Of a DNA stretch of 64,000 nucleotides, positions 35,055-46,458 are shown one piece after another (position 1 is the first letter of the stretch; each line of letters opens with the position of its first letter). The notes beneath the pieces are model-generated. The model saw only the letters and a list, made by a program, of their open reading frames with translations, did no database searches and was not told where the DNA came from. Source of the stretch: Orobanche coerulescens (lineage: Eukaryota > Streptophyta > Magnoliopsida > Lamiales > Orobanchaceae). Position numbers and translations under genes: made by a program. The DNA lies in contig CM065802.1 in assembly GCA_033398695.1 (NCBI GenBank), forward strand, positions 211,005,096 to 211,069,095. Direction: 5' to 3'.

Positions 35055-37733
35055 ATGTCTGGAACATCTTCTTCGCACGGAATGGGCACCACCTCCGCCG
35101 CCGGGGCTTCGACTGCCTGGGGAGGATCCTCTGCATAATTCCATTTGGAGACGGCTGCCGAGGCTATCCAGGCCGGTATTGACCCCGCAGAAGTCGAGGC
35201 ACTATTCAATGAAGCCGACGTTGCCAGGGAGGTGGCGATTGAGCAAAGACGCTCGCAGATGGAGAGAGATTTGGCGGTGAGGGCCTACTGGGAGCAGCAT
35301 AGTGCTTTTGGCCAGGCCTATTTGGCCTTTGCTGAAATCATGGAGAGGTTGGACGGTCCGTCTCCTAAATTCGATTACCGGGAGTACTCGATCGCTCATC
35401 CCTACCAATTTTCTAAACGGTCGCTGTTTCGGGCTGCACAGCGTTCTCCATGGTCCCTCGGCCAGATAAGGATCTCGGCGGCCAGGAAGGACCTGGCCGT
35501 CTGGAGGGCGAGGTATCATGTCCCTTAAGATGTGGATCTTTTCGCGCCGGTGGAGAATGAGCGAGCCGACCAACCCCCAGTGGGTATGGTCGCCGTGAAT
35601 GAGGCGATTATGGAGGCCGGGCTGCGGTTCCATTTGTCTTTTGCCGTCTCCCATTTGCTGGCCATCTGGAGCGTGGCGCCGCTTCAGCTAATGCCGAACG
35701 CCTGGCTCCAGATCGTCTATGCCCTTACCTTGTTCGGCGATCACCGACTGTACCGCCATCCCTCGCCATCGGAGATGAACCACTTGTTCAAGCTTACGGT
35801 TCAGAAAGGGTCTGTCGGAGGCTATCATATTCAAGGCCGAGCCGGTCGGGTGATCCTCGGAGTCCCGAACAAGGCACGGGGCGATCCGACGAAGTGGTTC
35901 TAGGTTGCCGGTGCCTGGAAGGCCTCAGCGAGTGACAATCCTACGGTCAAGCTGAATATTCCTACTGGCTTTCGGGAGAGGAATACGGGTAAGGGTTCTG
36001 ACTCTCCCTTTGTTCGGTTATGTTCTGAACTGATCTAATTTGGTTTTGCTTTTGCAGGTTTCCATATTCCGGCGGTCGACGAGCTTCCTTTCGATTTTCT
36101 GGTCGTCTGGGAGTGGATACGAAGTCTACCGGACGACGACTTAGACGCTCGCCGGATTAACAAGGAGAGCCGTTGGTTGTCTGCTCGGCTGTTCCGTTTC
36201 CCGTGGCATCTTTCGGTCCCAGGTATGATTTTTTACGATCTCCATTTGCTTGGCGATCGTCCTGCTTGGAGAATGTGTAACCGTTGTTTGGTTGTTTCTC
36301 GTTGCAGAGGTCCGCTTTCCTCGTTTCTTGGAGCCTCCAGCGGAGATAGCAATGTCGAACCCCGGAGTTCTGAGCCGTCTTCGCCAGAAGAAGTCATCTC
36401 GGGTTTGTCATCTCGGGTTCCTCCAGTGGCGCTACCTATCATTCCGAAGGTGAGGCCCAACGTGGAGCCGATCATAGCGGAGGAGGAAATTCGGGAGGAT
36501 GGGCTCCGATCGAACCGCAAGCGGCAAAGGTCGGAGGAATCTCCAGTTTCTGCCCCTGTCGGTGAGGTGCCGATCGCCGCGCCTCCAATCACCGCGGTCC
36601 CCCCGGTGAATGAGCCAATGCCCTCTGCGGCTTTCTTGCGAGAGATGGCGATCACCGAGGCTGAGACCCCTCGCGGGAAACCATACTTTGGTCGCAACCC
36701 CGAGAGAGCCGAGAGGTAGACTTTGTTCGCTCGTTGAGCTTCGTCACTTGCATGGGAGTTGTGCTAACTTATTGTTGTTTGATGCAGGATCCGTATCACT
36801 AACCCATCTTGCCCGCCGATGGTGCTGGATTTCCTAGCGAGCCGGTCTCCTCGCCAGGCCTGTGATATCCCATTATACATCAACCGGGCCGTTTCTGCTT
36901 TGCCGAAGGCCTGGACGACCGAATTAGATGTGATCGCTCACCAGCGATCCGGGAATACCATGCAGGCTGCTTTCGCTCTCTCTCTCCAGGTGGCGACGAT
37001 GGCTGCCGAGGCTGTGAAAGAATTCGAGGGCCGTCCTTCTACTACTCGTCTGCAGGCGGACCTCGAGGCCGCTCGGAAAGAGAATGCCGAGTTCACCGAC
37101 AGGATTGTGGCTATGGAGAGGGACTCCTTGGATGCAGCTAAACGGGCGAGTCATGATCTTGAGCTGATGAGAGAGAATTATAAGCGAGCCCAGGCGGCGG
37201 TTGACCGATATCGGGACAGGATGACAGATGCCCGTCGGTCGAATGAGGCCGCTCAGAAGGAGGCCGATCAGCTGAAGGTGACTATTTCTCGGCTGACTAG
37301 CGAGCTGGCGTCGTCGAGGGGAGAGACAGCTGCTAAGGAGACCGAGCTTCAAGGTGCGCAACAGGCGGTCGCGGAGCTGAAAGGGAAGCTGGAGGCGACC
37401 GAGGCCAATCCCTTTCTCAACTTGGAGTTCGTCAGCGAGTTTGCCTATTACCTGGCGTTTGCTGACTTGCTCCGTGCAGCTAAGAAGGAAGGGCTGGAGG
37501 TCGGCCCTCTAGCCGAAAGCTTCAAGGAATATGCGTTAGAGCATCCTCTCCATCCTGCTTTCTCCGTGCCGATCTTGGATCTCTCGAAAATCGGCGTAGA
37601 CCTGAGCTGGTACCCGACTCCGGTGAATCTTGTTCATCCAGACGCTCCGGAGGTCGGGGAGGCAGCTCCGGAAGCTGGCGAAGGGTCGCGGGCCGATCCG
37701 GTGGTTGAAGGCGAAGGCCAGGCGAGGGCCTGA
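35055..37733 (+). pseudogene. Antisense gene of the Tat-like element (gypsy-type 'Transposase_28'-like protein)
   Basis: Four exons are suggested: 35055-35988, 36058-36222, 36308-36715 and 36788-37733, each with GT...AG borders that keep or nearly keep frame. Exon 1 contains the LQLMPNAWLQIVYALTLFGD stretch typical of plant proteins labelled putative gypsy-type transposon. Exon 2 has a WEWIRSLPDDDLDARRIN segment, and exon 4 has a long coiled coil (about residues 70-200 of its 304) and an acidic tail. Premature stops at 35136, 35527 and 35901, and a probable frameshift near 36370, make this copy a pseudogene. It is transcribed away from the element's 3' LTR, opposite to gag. Its biochemical role is unknown to me. 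Confidence 0.8.
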
Positions 37734-38295
37734 GGCTCTTCGTTCTTTATTTTGTTTTAGCTTCTTCCTTGTAATTTTGTAGCTTTCTCTTTGTAATACT
37801 TAGGCTTTCGGGCGACCGTGTATGTACTCCGATATTTCTAATGAAATGAATGTTTGTTTCTTCGATTTATTACTCGAATGATTGCTTTTCTGAGTCTTTG
37901 CATGACTTCGTACAAATGTGTGAGGAGAGATAGTTGCGTGTGTAGCTCCAAGTGAATTGATAAACTCATATAGATAATTTTTACAACAAATTCGATCGTT
38001 GCACAAATATCTGAAAAATGCCGATCTCCGTATGTAATTGAATAGGGGCGATCATCGTATAAATAGCTCCGCACTCTTCCCCCTTGTTTTTGTTCACTTA
38101 GTGAAAGTAAGGGGACGAAAATAAATCGTTGAGTGAGCGGTCTCCAATTTTGTCGAATCCTCGAAAGGCCGTCCATCTCAGTCTTGAGGAGCCATGCACG
38201 ATCGCGGAGTTTGATGGACCGACCTCCACGATCGTGTCTTATACGCGAGCGACATTCTGTCTGATGGCTAAGTTCTCGCAACTCACTTAATTGGT

Positions 38296-39060
38296 AGGGT
38301 CCTCCGAAGGCTGCACCTCGCCTCGTATTTAAATGAAGGGCGTGCGGTCTTGGTCTGGAGGATTCCTTGCGCGGGGCGTCATCGGATTAATCAACTCCAC
38401 GTCCGCGGATTGTTAGCTCTTTTCTACCTCGGGCCACAATTAAGATGGCGACCCTCGACGGTATACGTTGAGACGGGGGGAGGGACGCATCGCATTGTCC
38501 AGGAAGGACCCACCACGTTAAGTGATGGACCTTTGAGGGCGGGCGAACGTGTCCACAGATTAGTTTTGGAGGGCCCTCAGACTACGCCGGCCTCGTATTT
38601 AAACAAAGTGCGGGCGATCGTGGCCCAAAGGGACCTTGCATGGGCACAGAGAATGGTTCCATCGTCCTCCACGACCATGGCGACACTCTTCTACCTCGGA
38701 CCATCAAGTCGGATGACGATCCTCGATGGTATACGTTGTTGAAGGGGAGGAGATCGCCTACCTAGGTTCTTCATGTAGATGACGAACTTTAGAGGGCGAG
38801 CGAGTAATCCTCTGATTTGTTTTGGAGAGTCCTTCGGCTATGCCCGCCTCGTATTTAAATGAAGGGCGAGCGATCAGAGCCCAAAGGAACCTTGCATGGA
38901 CGGATCGTCGATTTAATCGATTTTTGCGACCATGGAGGCACTCTTCTACCTCGAACCATCATGTCAAATGACGATCCTCGACGGTATACGTTGTGCTAGG
39001 GGAGGCGATCGCTGCCTAGGTCCATCATGTCGATGACGAACTTTAGAGGGCGAGCGAGTC
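38296..39060. repeat. Tandem array of about 265 bp x 3 inside the Tat-like element
   Basis: The landmark GCCTCGTATTTAAA recurs at about 38318, 38589 and 38847. A second landmark, GACGGTATACGTTG or close to it, recurs at about 38457, 38724 and 38978. The array lies between the end of gag and the antisense gene, where pol would be expected in an autonomous element, and has no coding potential. Confidence 0.85.
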
Positions 39061-39267
39061 ATCCTCTTTTTTTGAAGCGTTTGCTCAGGCAGTAGCCTTT
39101 GATTTGATGAGGCGGGAAATCGGGGAGAGCCTTCCGAAGTTCCCTTCTCTTGATTGAGGCATGTAGATACGGTCGCCGAGGTTGATCGAGGGGTCGGCTC
39201 GTATGACCTTTCCGGCCTATTCGCGTTCGACTTGGGCGACCGTGTTGGGAGATTGGTGGGGCTCCGG

Positions 39268-40656
39268 CTAAGCCAATAAGTTGTCCAACTTGCCTTCTTC
39301 GAACAATCTCCAGAGTTGTCTGAGGAGGTCGCGGCATTGGTTGGTGTTGTGGCCGGGACTCTTATGGTAGGCAGAATATTGATTGTGGTCCAGATGACCA
39401 TGGTCCCTTATCGCCTTTGGCTTGTTCAGCAGTTCGCGCCCCTTTATGGCGTAGAAAATGTGGGCCGGAGTTCGGTTGAACTTGTGGAGGAGATGGGTTT
39501 CCACATCCTCGAAGGTCTTGAGATCGCCGGATGGCTTGGCGACCGTCTTTTTGGTTTTGGATATCGCCGTCTTCCGGACAGGAGGTGGCATTCCCTCGCC
39601 TAGGCGGAGGGTTAGTAGCCTTTGCCTGGCCAGAAAGTCGGCAGCCTTGGCGCGGAAGATCACGTAGGTTGGGGGGATGTCCTTTGTGAGATGTCTAAAC
39701 ATGGGCGAATGACCGTAGAATCCCCCCAGGACGGAGTAGAGAGCGAGCTCGTCGCTGATGGGCTCGCCGGTGAGGACTATTTCGTCTACTCGATTGATGT
39801 AATCTGCGTCGGATTCGTCTTCCCCTGCCTGATTTTCATCATGCGGTGGGGCCTTCTGGTCTAGCGACCTTGACGGCGAAGTATGACGTGAAGTCACTCG
39901 CCAGTTTCTCAAATGAGATGATCGATCGCGGTGGTAGTGAGACGTACCACCTATGGGTCAGCTCGTCCAACGTTAGCGGGAAGATTCGGCACTTGGTCGC
40001 GTCTGATGCCCCACACCCAGTCATGTAGATACGGAACTTGCTTATGTGGGTATCGGGGTCCGATCTCCCTTCATATAGAGGTGTTTTGGGAGGAGCGATC
40101 CTTGGTTGCACGGGGGCGAGCTCGATGTGGACCGCGAGTGGCTCGGTCGGTCCGATGATCTTTCTGCTGGTGCTTGCCCCAGCGTCCAAGAGTGTCTTCA
40201 TATCATCGAGCTGGCGTTGCATAGCGGCCATCGCCGCAGCCTGGCCGCTCGCGGCTAGGCGCTCAGAGAGGGAGCCGAGGCGACCAAGTACTGACCCCCT
40301 GGCGTTTGGAGCGGGAGTCGGACAGCTGACCTGTATTTGGCTCGGAGTTGGGTAGGCCGAACTCCTGGTGACGGACTCGGATTCAGTTGTCTCACGGTTG
40401 GGGCCAGAATACCCCGGTCGCCATGATGAATTGCTTCCCAAGCGACTGAATACGGAACCGTCCGGCCTTGCGAGAGCCTTTTCTCGCGAATCGGGGATTT
40501 CTGACGATCGCTCGCCCAGTAACCCCTTGAACTTCCGTTTGCCCACGCGGCGGATGGCCGAGGGAGTTATAGCGGGCGTCGCGCATGCTCTCCATCGCTC
40601 CTTTAGGATGGCCATAGCCTCCTCCATCTGTTCCGCGGTTTGGAACTGGTCGAGCG
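39268..40656 (-). pseudogene. Tat-like gag, main part
   Basis: This is the capsid gene of the Tat-like element, interrupted by gypsy element 3 at 40656/49869. From 40656 the frame reads DQFQTAEQMEEAMAILKERW and continues to 39839, with a Ty3-type gag region (PLYEGRSDPDTHISKFRIYM, then LTHRWYVSLPP). A frameshift near 39870 moves the rest to another frame (39912-39268), which holds a variant zinc-knuckle-like YSAYHKSPGHNTNQC near the end. The expected first Cys is replaced by Tyr or Ser. The N-terminus is at 49869-50021. Confidence 0.85.
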
Positions 40657-41204
40657 TGTAACACCCCCAAGTTATTCAGGGAATATCACAGCGCCGTAAG
40701 CCCCGCCGTGGGACCCACAAGGCTAAACATACGCGGAACTATAAATTTTGACCGAGAAAGTCTACATACAATGGAATTGCGAACAATACAAAGGGTATTC
40801 AAAACATAACCAATGTATCCAAAGACATCACAACACGAATCAATACCTCGGCAGACACAGGCCGGAACATCAAAGAAAATGGAAAACAATATTCGAGTAT
40901 TCAATAACCATTCCAGTACAACAACACTGAATGGAAAACTCAACACATAACCGGAGGAAAGACACAGTATCACACTTGCCCACCATCTTCATGCGGACCC
41001 GATACCTGCCCGTCCGCTCTCCTGGAACCTGAAATACATAAAAAGTATTTCCCCCATAAAGGGGTTAGCTGTCGAATAGCTAGTGCAAGTATATCAAGTA
41101 TGAAACACAATACTCCTCAACAATAAAGTAAAAGTAACCGTCAATTCATCAATTCAAGACTAGTATTCCGGAATAACTAAATCTCATAGCGTCACATCAA
41201 GACG

Positions 41205-41395
41205 TATATGAATGCCGTAGAAACGGTTCGTTCATATCATCCGTCAATACACGTATGAATGCCGTAGAAACGGTTCGTTCATAACATGCCATCAATACAT
41301 ATATGAATGCTGTAGAAACGGTTCTTTCATATCATGCCATCAATATATCTATGAATGCCGTAGAAACGGTTCGTTCATATCATACCATCAATATT
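41205..41395. repeat. Four 47-48 bp tandem repeats in the element 3 LTR
   Basis: Units contain TATGAATGCCGTAGAAACGG followed by TTCGTTCATA and CATCAATA. The same four-unit array is in the other LTR at about 48288-48475. It lies between the donor-like and acceptor-like sites described for the LTR. Confidence 0.85.
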
Positions 41396-42008
41396 TCTTA
41401 CTTTCAAAGTCGAGAACGTACAATCATAAATATATATATACTTGCCTTTGAGACATCGAGAAAACGAATGGAAAAAGTGTATGAGTTCGGTAGGTCCAAG
41501 AACGCGCTCCCGGCACCTAAACGATTCGCAAGGAATATGATAATTAATTATCCATATTCAAATTACACGAAGAAACTCCCGAAACCCGTCTACGATTTAT
41601 GGAAATACATGGATAATCAACTAGAGGTTGGAAAATCGTCCAAACCCTCACAAGTCCAAAAACAGCATAATCCAATCCGTAAAACCATAGGAAAAGCATG
41701 CATACGGGATAGATACATCATAATCTCAAAGTTCTCAAGCTTCAAAGCGGGTAAATCGGACGAATCTACGAAAAACCCCAAAATTCCCAAAAGGTAGGGT
41801 TCTAAGGATTTTTACCTTGATTAAATGCGATAGGATGGATTAGATGTTGAATAATCCTTGTGATCCAACCCAAGATGACAATATCTGATGGAGGACTGCC
41901 TCAAAAAGCCCCAAATCGCCTCTCCCGAGCTCTCCCGATCGAAAAAAGTGGAAAAGATGTGAAATGACGAGTGCAGGGGTTGACTGTCCCTTATATCTTG
42001 TCCCGGTC

Positions 42009-42630
42009 TAGCGCACGCTACGCCTCAATGTTAGCGTGCGCTAACGGGTCACTCGGTAGTCCGGTGGCTATCGCCATAAGACGTTAGCGCGTTACGAAAC
42101 ATCTTTGCGTGCGCTAATCGCTATCTCGCCAAAATCTCGCCATCGCCTCGATCCGCTAGCGTGCGTTAATACTGAGCACTAGCGTGCGTTACGCAACACA
42201 TATAGCGTACGCTAGCCGCTGCCTAGCGTGCGCTACCTGTTAGTCCATAAAGTCTGAAACCTCACTGCTTCTACTGACCAGACCATTAGCGTGCGCTATC
42301 ATTATGCCTTAGCGTGCGCTACGTAACAGTTTTAGCGTGCGCTAGCCGAAGCCTAGCGTGCGCTACCTGATAGTCCAGAAACCTGACAACCTCACTGCCT
42401 CTGCCGACCCGGCCATTAGCGTGCGCTACGGACGGATGTTAGCGTGCGCTACTAACCACGAATAGTGCGCGCTAACGAACTCCTAGCGTGCATTAATCCG
42501 CTAGTCCAGAGAGCAGTCTGAGTTACTGGTTCTGACCTGACTGGTCCCTTAGCGCGCGCTACGGCTCAAAGCTAGCGTGCGCTAATCAAGCTGAATTAGC
42601 GTGCGTTAGCCTAGGCCTAGCGTGCGCTAT
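42009..42630 (-). repeat. Array of about 20 TTAGCGTGCGCTAA palindromes, left LTR
   Basis: I count about 20 perfect to mildly degenerate copies of YTAGCGTGCGCTAR in 620 bp. The array starts about 160 bp into the LTR on the coding strand and ends about 12 bp before the TATA-like box. Confidence 0.92.
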
Positions 42631-42828
42631 TCCTCTGGCCCAGAACACTTCCGCAAGGTCTAAACAATACGATCGTGACCTAAACAAGGCACGAAACTTA
42701 ATAACAATATCAACAACGTCTCCATGCGTTTACAGAGCGACAAAATAAGGAGAACGGCAAGGTCAAACAGTCAATAAAAGTACGGGTATTACATTCTACC
42801 CCTCTAAAAAGAAGTTTCGTCCCGAAAC

Positions 42829-45800
42829 TTAAGAAATAAATAGTTCGGGGTATTCCACCCGCATCTTCTCTTCCGTCTCCCAAGTTGCCTCCTCGACTCC
42901 ATGTCTCGACCATTGCACTTTAACCAGTGGAATGGTCTTATGACGAAGTTGTTTCTCGTGATGCTCAAGGATCTTCACGGGTTTCTCCGGAAAGGTAACA
43001 TCCTCGGCTACGTCAATCTCGCTATAGTCGATAATGTGGCTCAGATCCGATACGTACTTCCTCAACTGAGACACATGAAAAACACTGTGGACGTGACTCA
43101 AAGTTGGAGGCAACGCCAAGCGATAAGCTAAATCTCCAACTCTGTCCAAAATCTCGAAGGGTCCGATATACCTCGGACTAAGATTCCCCTTTTTCCCGAA
43201 GCGGAATACTCCTCTGGTCGGCGACACCTTGAGTAAGACATGATTCCCCACTTCAAACTCCAAGGGTCGACGACGAGTATCAGCATAAGATTTCTGACGA
43301 CTCTGGGCAGTCAGCAATCGGTCCCGGATAATAGAAATCTTTTCCTTAGTCTCCATCAACATATCCGGTTCCGTTCCAACTAGCTCGGAAGCCTCGTCCC
43401 AACACAATGGAGACCTACATAGTCTACCATAAAGTGCCTCGAAGGGTGCCATTTTGATCGACGCGTGCCAACTATTATTGTAAGCAAACTCGATCAATGG
43501 CAAATGAAGCTCCCAATCATTACTCCAGTCTAAGGCACAAGCCCGCAACATATCTTCCAACATCTGAATCGTCCTCTCTATCTGACCGTCCGACTGAGGA
43601 TGAAAGGAAGTGCTCAATCTCAACTCAGTGCCCAAAGCCTGATGAACGGCCTGCCAAAAATGCGATACGAAACGGTCGTCTCGATCAGAAACAATGGTCT
43701 TGGGGGCACCGTGCAACCTCACGATCTCAACAATAAAGGTTCGAGCCAGTCTATCCGGTCCCCAAGTATCCTTAATACCCAAGAAGTGTGCATATTTGGT
43801 CAACCGATCGACAATTACCCAAATCATATTCATCCCGGCCCGAGTTCTCGGCATACCAGTGATGAAATCCATAGAGATGTCTTCCCACTTCCACTCGGGA
43901 ATGGGAAGCGGTTTCAACAACCCCGTTGGTCGTTGATGTTCAATCTTGACTTGTTGACACGTCAAGCACCGTAGTACAAACTCCGTAACATCCTTCTTCA
44001 TGTTATTCCACCAAAAATTGCGCTTCAAATCTTTGTACATCTTACTCGTCCCGGGGTGGATTGAGTAAGGCGTAGCATGAGCTTCTCGGAGAATTCTCTG
44101 CCTCAACTCTAAATCGTTCGGAACACAAAGCCTGCCCTGAAATCTCAGAATACCATCCTCGTGAACCATAAAGCCAGGAGCTTTTCTTTTAATTACATCT
44201 TCCTTCAGTTGAGAAATCATCGGGTCACTCCACTGCTTTCCTTTGATGTCATCAACTAAGGACGAAGTAATTTCGAGAGTACACAACTGTCCCTGTACTC
44301 GTTGAAGCCAAACTTCTATCCCTTGCTCAATTAAGTCCTGACGAATTTTCGTCTGAGATGTAAGAACCTCGAGCATTTGAAGAGATTCCGATTTGCAGCT
44401 CAAAGCATCCGCAACGACATTGGCTTTTCCGGGGTGGTAAAGAATCTCCAAATCATAATCCTTTATCAACTCTAACCAACGTCTCTGCCTCATATTCAGC
44501 TCCTTCTGACTGAAAATATACTTCAGGCTCTTGTGATCGGTATAAATCCGACACGGTGAACCATACAAATAGTGCCGCCAAATCTTGAGCGCGAAGACAA
44601 TTGCGGCCAACTCCAAATCGTGAGTAGGATAATTCATCTCATAAGGCTTTAATTGTCGTGATGCAAAAGCTATCGTCTTATCATGCTGCATAAGTACACA
44701 GCCCAGACCTTGACCCGAAGCGTCACTAAAAACTGCAAAGCCCTCACTACCATGTGGTAAGGTTAAAATCGGCGCTGAAGTCAAACGCTTCTTCAGTTCG
44801 TCGAAGCTCTGTTGTCTCTCATCCGTCCAAACAAACTTTTCTGTCTTCTGGAGCAATTTCGTAAGCGGCCGAGCGAGTTTCGAGAATCCCTCGACAAACC
44901 GACGGTAATACCTAGCAAGGCCTAAAAAGCTACGAACTTCCTTAACATTTTTAGGCGGTGCCCAATCTAGCACTGCCTCTATCTTCTGCGGGTCTACACG
45001 AGCCCCTTCGGCCGAAATTACATGGCCGAGAAACATAACTTCTTCCAACCAAAACTCACATTTCGAGAATTTTGCATAGAGGTGCTCGGTTCTCAAAATG
45101 TCTAAAATCAAACGCAAGTGTCGGGCATGTTCCTCCTTATCTCGAGAATAGATCAAGATGTCGTCAATAAAGACGACCACACACCTGTCGAGGTACTCGA
45201 TGAATATCTTATTCATTAACTGCATGAATACTGCCGGCGCATTAGTCAACCCAAAAGACATAACTACAAATTCATAATGCCCATATCTCATCCGAAATGC
45301 CGTCTTCGGAACGTCGGACTCCCTCACCCTGAGTTGATAATACCCGGATCTTAAATCAATCTTCGAGAAAATCGCAGCCCCTTGCAATTGATCAAATAAA
45401 TCGTCTATACGAGGCAAAAGATACTTGTTCTTGATGGTCACTTTGTTCAGCTCACGGTAGTCGATGCAGAAACGTAATGCACCATCCTTCTTCCTCACAA
45501 AGAGAACGGGCGCGCCCCAAGGCGAAGCGCTCGGTCTGATGTACCCTTTTTCCAGAAGTTCTCCCAATTGATTCTTCAATTCTTGCATCTCGGAAGGTGC
45601 CATCCGGTAAGGTGCTTTAGAAATCGGAGCCGCATCTGGATCTAAGTCCACGGTAAATTCTATCTCTCGATCTGGCGGTAATCCCGGGAGGTCATCCGGA
45701 AAAACATCGGGATACTCATTAACAACCGGAATCGAAGAGAAGTTGACTTCATTTCCTTCTGTTTTCAAAGCATAACACCAATAGCCCGTACAACCTTTAT

Positions 45801-46458
45801 TTAAAAGTTTTACGGCATTCATGACACTGATAAGTAACTTGGATTGGCCCGACTTATGTCCCAAAAATGAGTACTCAGATCCGTCTTTAGTCATCATGGT
45901 GATAACTTTGGTACGGTAATTCATAATCGCTTGGTGACTATCAAGCCAATCCTCACCGAGGATTACATCCTCGCCTTCCATATCAACTACAATCAGATTC
46001 GATAACCATTCCATACCGGATATAATCACCGGAAAATCTCTAATCTCCCGGTTCCCCACAATTCTATCCCCGCTAGGCAGTTTCACGATGAAAGGATCGC
46101 AAGCAGTCAGACAAGTTATATTCAAACGGCGTACACACTCCAAAGAAATAAAAGAATGTGTAGCACCCGAATCAAAAAGTACACGGACGGGATGAGATAG
46201 AATATGAATGGTACCTGAAGCCACCGCCGCGTCGGGTTCGTCTGCTCGACGCATCTCATAAACTCGTGGTTGTACTGATCCGACGCTAGAGTTTCCCCCT
46301 CCAGCATTCTGACCCCGTCCCCGGCCCCTGCCGAAATTCTGCTGAGGTTGACCAAAAGATTGTCGTTGGTTTATACCTTGATCAAGTGGTGCTGGGGCAG
46401 AAGCCCGAGTGTCCAAAGTCTGATTCGGTTCGAAACAATAAGCCGCCCTATGTCCCAT
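42829..46458 (-). CDS. Gypsy element 3 pol polyprotein (PR-RT-RH-INT-chromodomain)
   Basis: The 1209-residue frame follows gag directly, behind a UAG codon. It begins with the second half of the second zinc knuckle (MGHRAAYC). It then has an aspartic protease (FDSGATHSF, residues 95-103), reverse transcriptase (about 290-470, FIDDILIYS at 430), RNase H (SDASGQGLG at 578 and TDHKSL at 640), the H2C2 zinc domain (H794, H801, C831, C834), a DDE integrase core (D864, D925, E961, with 35 residues between the last two) and a chromodomain-like tail ([18 protein letters not shown]). All catalytic residues I can check are present. It would make cDNA and integrate it in the nucleus. Expression as a separate protein is unlikely; it normally continues from gag. 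Confidence 0.93.
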   Translation of the reverse strand: MGHRAAYCFEPNQTLDTRASAPAPLDQGINQRQSFGQPQQNFGRGRGRGQNAGGGNSSVGSVQPRVYEMRRADEPDAAVASGTIHILSHPVRVLFDSGATHSFISLECVRRLNITCLTACDPFIVKLPSGDRIVGNREIRDFPVIISGMEWLSNLIVVDMEGEDVILGEDWLDSHQAIMNYRTKVITMMTKDGSEYSFLGHKSGQSKLLISVMNAVKLLNKGCTGYWCYALKTEGNEVNFSSIPVVNEYPDVFPDDLPGLPPDREIEFTVDLDPDAAPISKAPYRMAPSEMQELKNQLGELLEKGYIRPSASPWGAPVLFVRKKDGALRFCIDYRELNKVTIKNKYLLPRIDDLFDQLQGAAIFSKIDLRSGYYQLRVRESDVPKTAFRMRYGHYEFVVMSFGLTNAPAVFMQLMNKIFIEYLDRCVVVFIDDILIYSRDKEEHARHLRLILDILRTEHLYAKFSKCEFWLEEVMFLGHVISAEGARVDPQKIEAVLDWAPPKNVKEVRSFLGLARYYRRFVEGFSKLARPLTKLLQKTEKFVWTDERQQSFDELKKRLTSAPILTLPHGSEGFAVFSDASGQGLGCVLMQHDKTIAFASRQLKPYEMNYPTHDLELAAIVFALKIWRHYLYGSPCRIYTDHKSLKYIFSQKELNMRQRRWLELIKDYDLEILYHPGKANVVADALSCKSESLQMLEVLTSQTKIRQDLIEQGIEVWLQRVQGQLCTLEITSSLVDDIKGKQWSDPMISQLKEDVIKRKAPGFMVHEDGILRFQGRLCVPNDLELRQRILREAHATPYSIHPGTSKMYKDLKRNFWWNNMKKDVTEFVLRCLTCQQVKIEHQRPTGLLKPLPIPEWKWEDISMDFITGMPRTRAGMNMIWVIVDRLTKYAHFLGIKDTWGPDRLARTFIVEIVRLHGAPKTIVSDRDDRFVSHFWQAVHQALGTELRLSTSFHPQSDGQIERTIQMLEDMLRACALDWSNDWELHLPLIEFAYNNSWHASIKMAPFEALYGRLCRSPLCWDEASELVGTEPDMLMETKEKISIIRDRLLTAQSRQKSYADTRRRPLEFEVGNHVLLKVSPTRGVFRFGKKGNLSPRYIGPFEILDRVGDLAYRLALPPTLSHVHSVFHVSQLRKYVSDLSHIIDYSEIDVAEDVTFPEKPVKILEHHEKQLRHKTIPLVKVQWSRHGVEEATWETEEKMRVEYPELFIS

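Larger units (their letters stand above)
40657..42793 (-). repeat. Gypsy element 3 3' LTR
   Basis: The plus strand runs from TGTAACACCC to GGTATTACA. On the coding strand it contains the palindrome array (42009-42630), a TATA-like box (about 41991-41997), a donor-like AAG|GTAAAA (GT at 41814-41815), four 47-48 bp tandem repeats (41205-41395), a CCCC-UUUAU-GGGG hairpin (about 41050-41065) and an acceptor-like TTTCAG|G (41029-41030). Confidence 0.95.

Noticed and set aside
34701..35138. 145-codon frame starting upstream of the antisense gene
   Set aside because: Its first part crosses the TATA box; only the segment from 35055 agrees with the antisense gene model.
41303..41797. 164-codon frame, with a shorter copy at 48385-48865
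   Set aside because: It runs through the LTR tandem repeats of element 3 and is broken in the second LTR; no domain.
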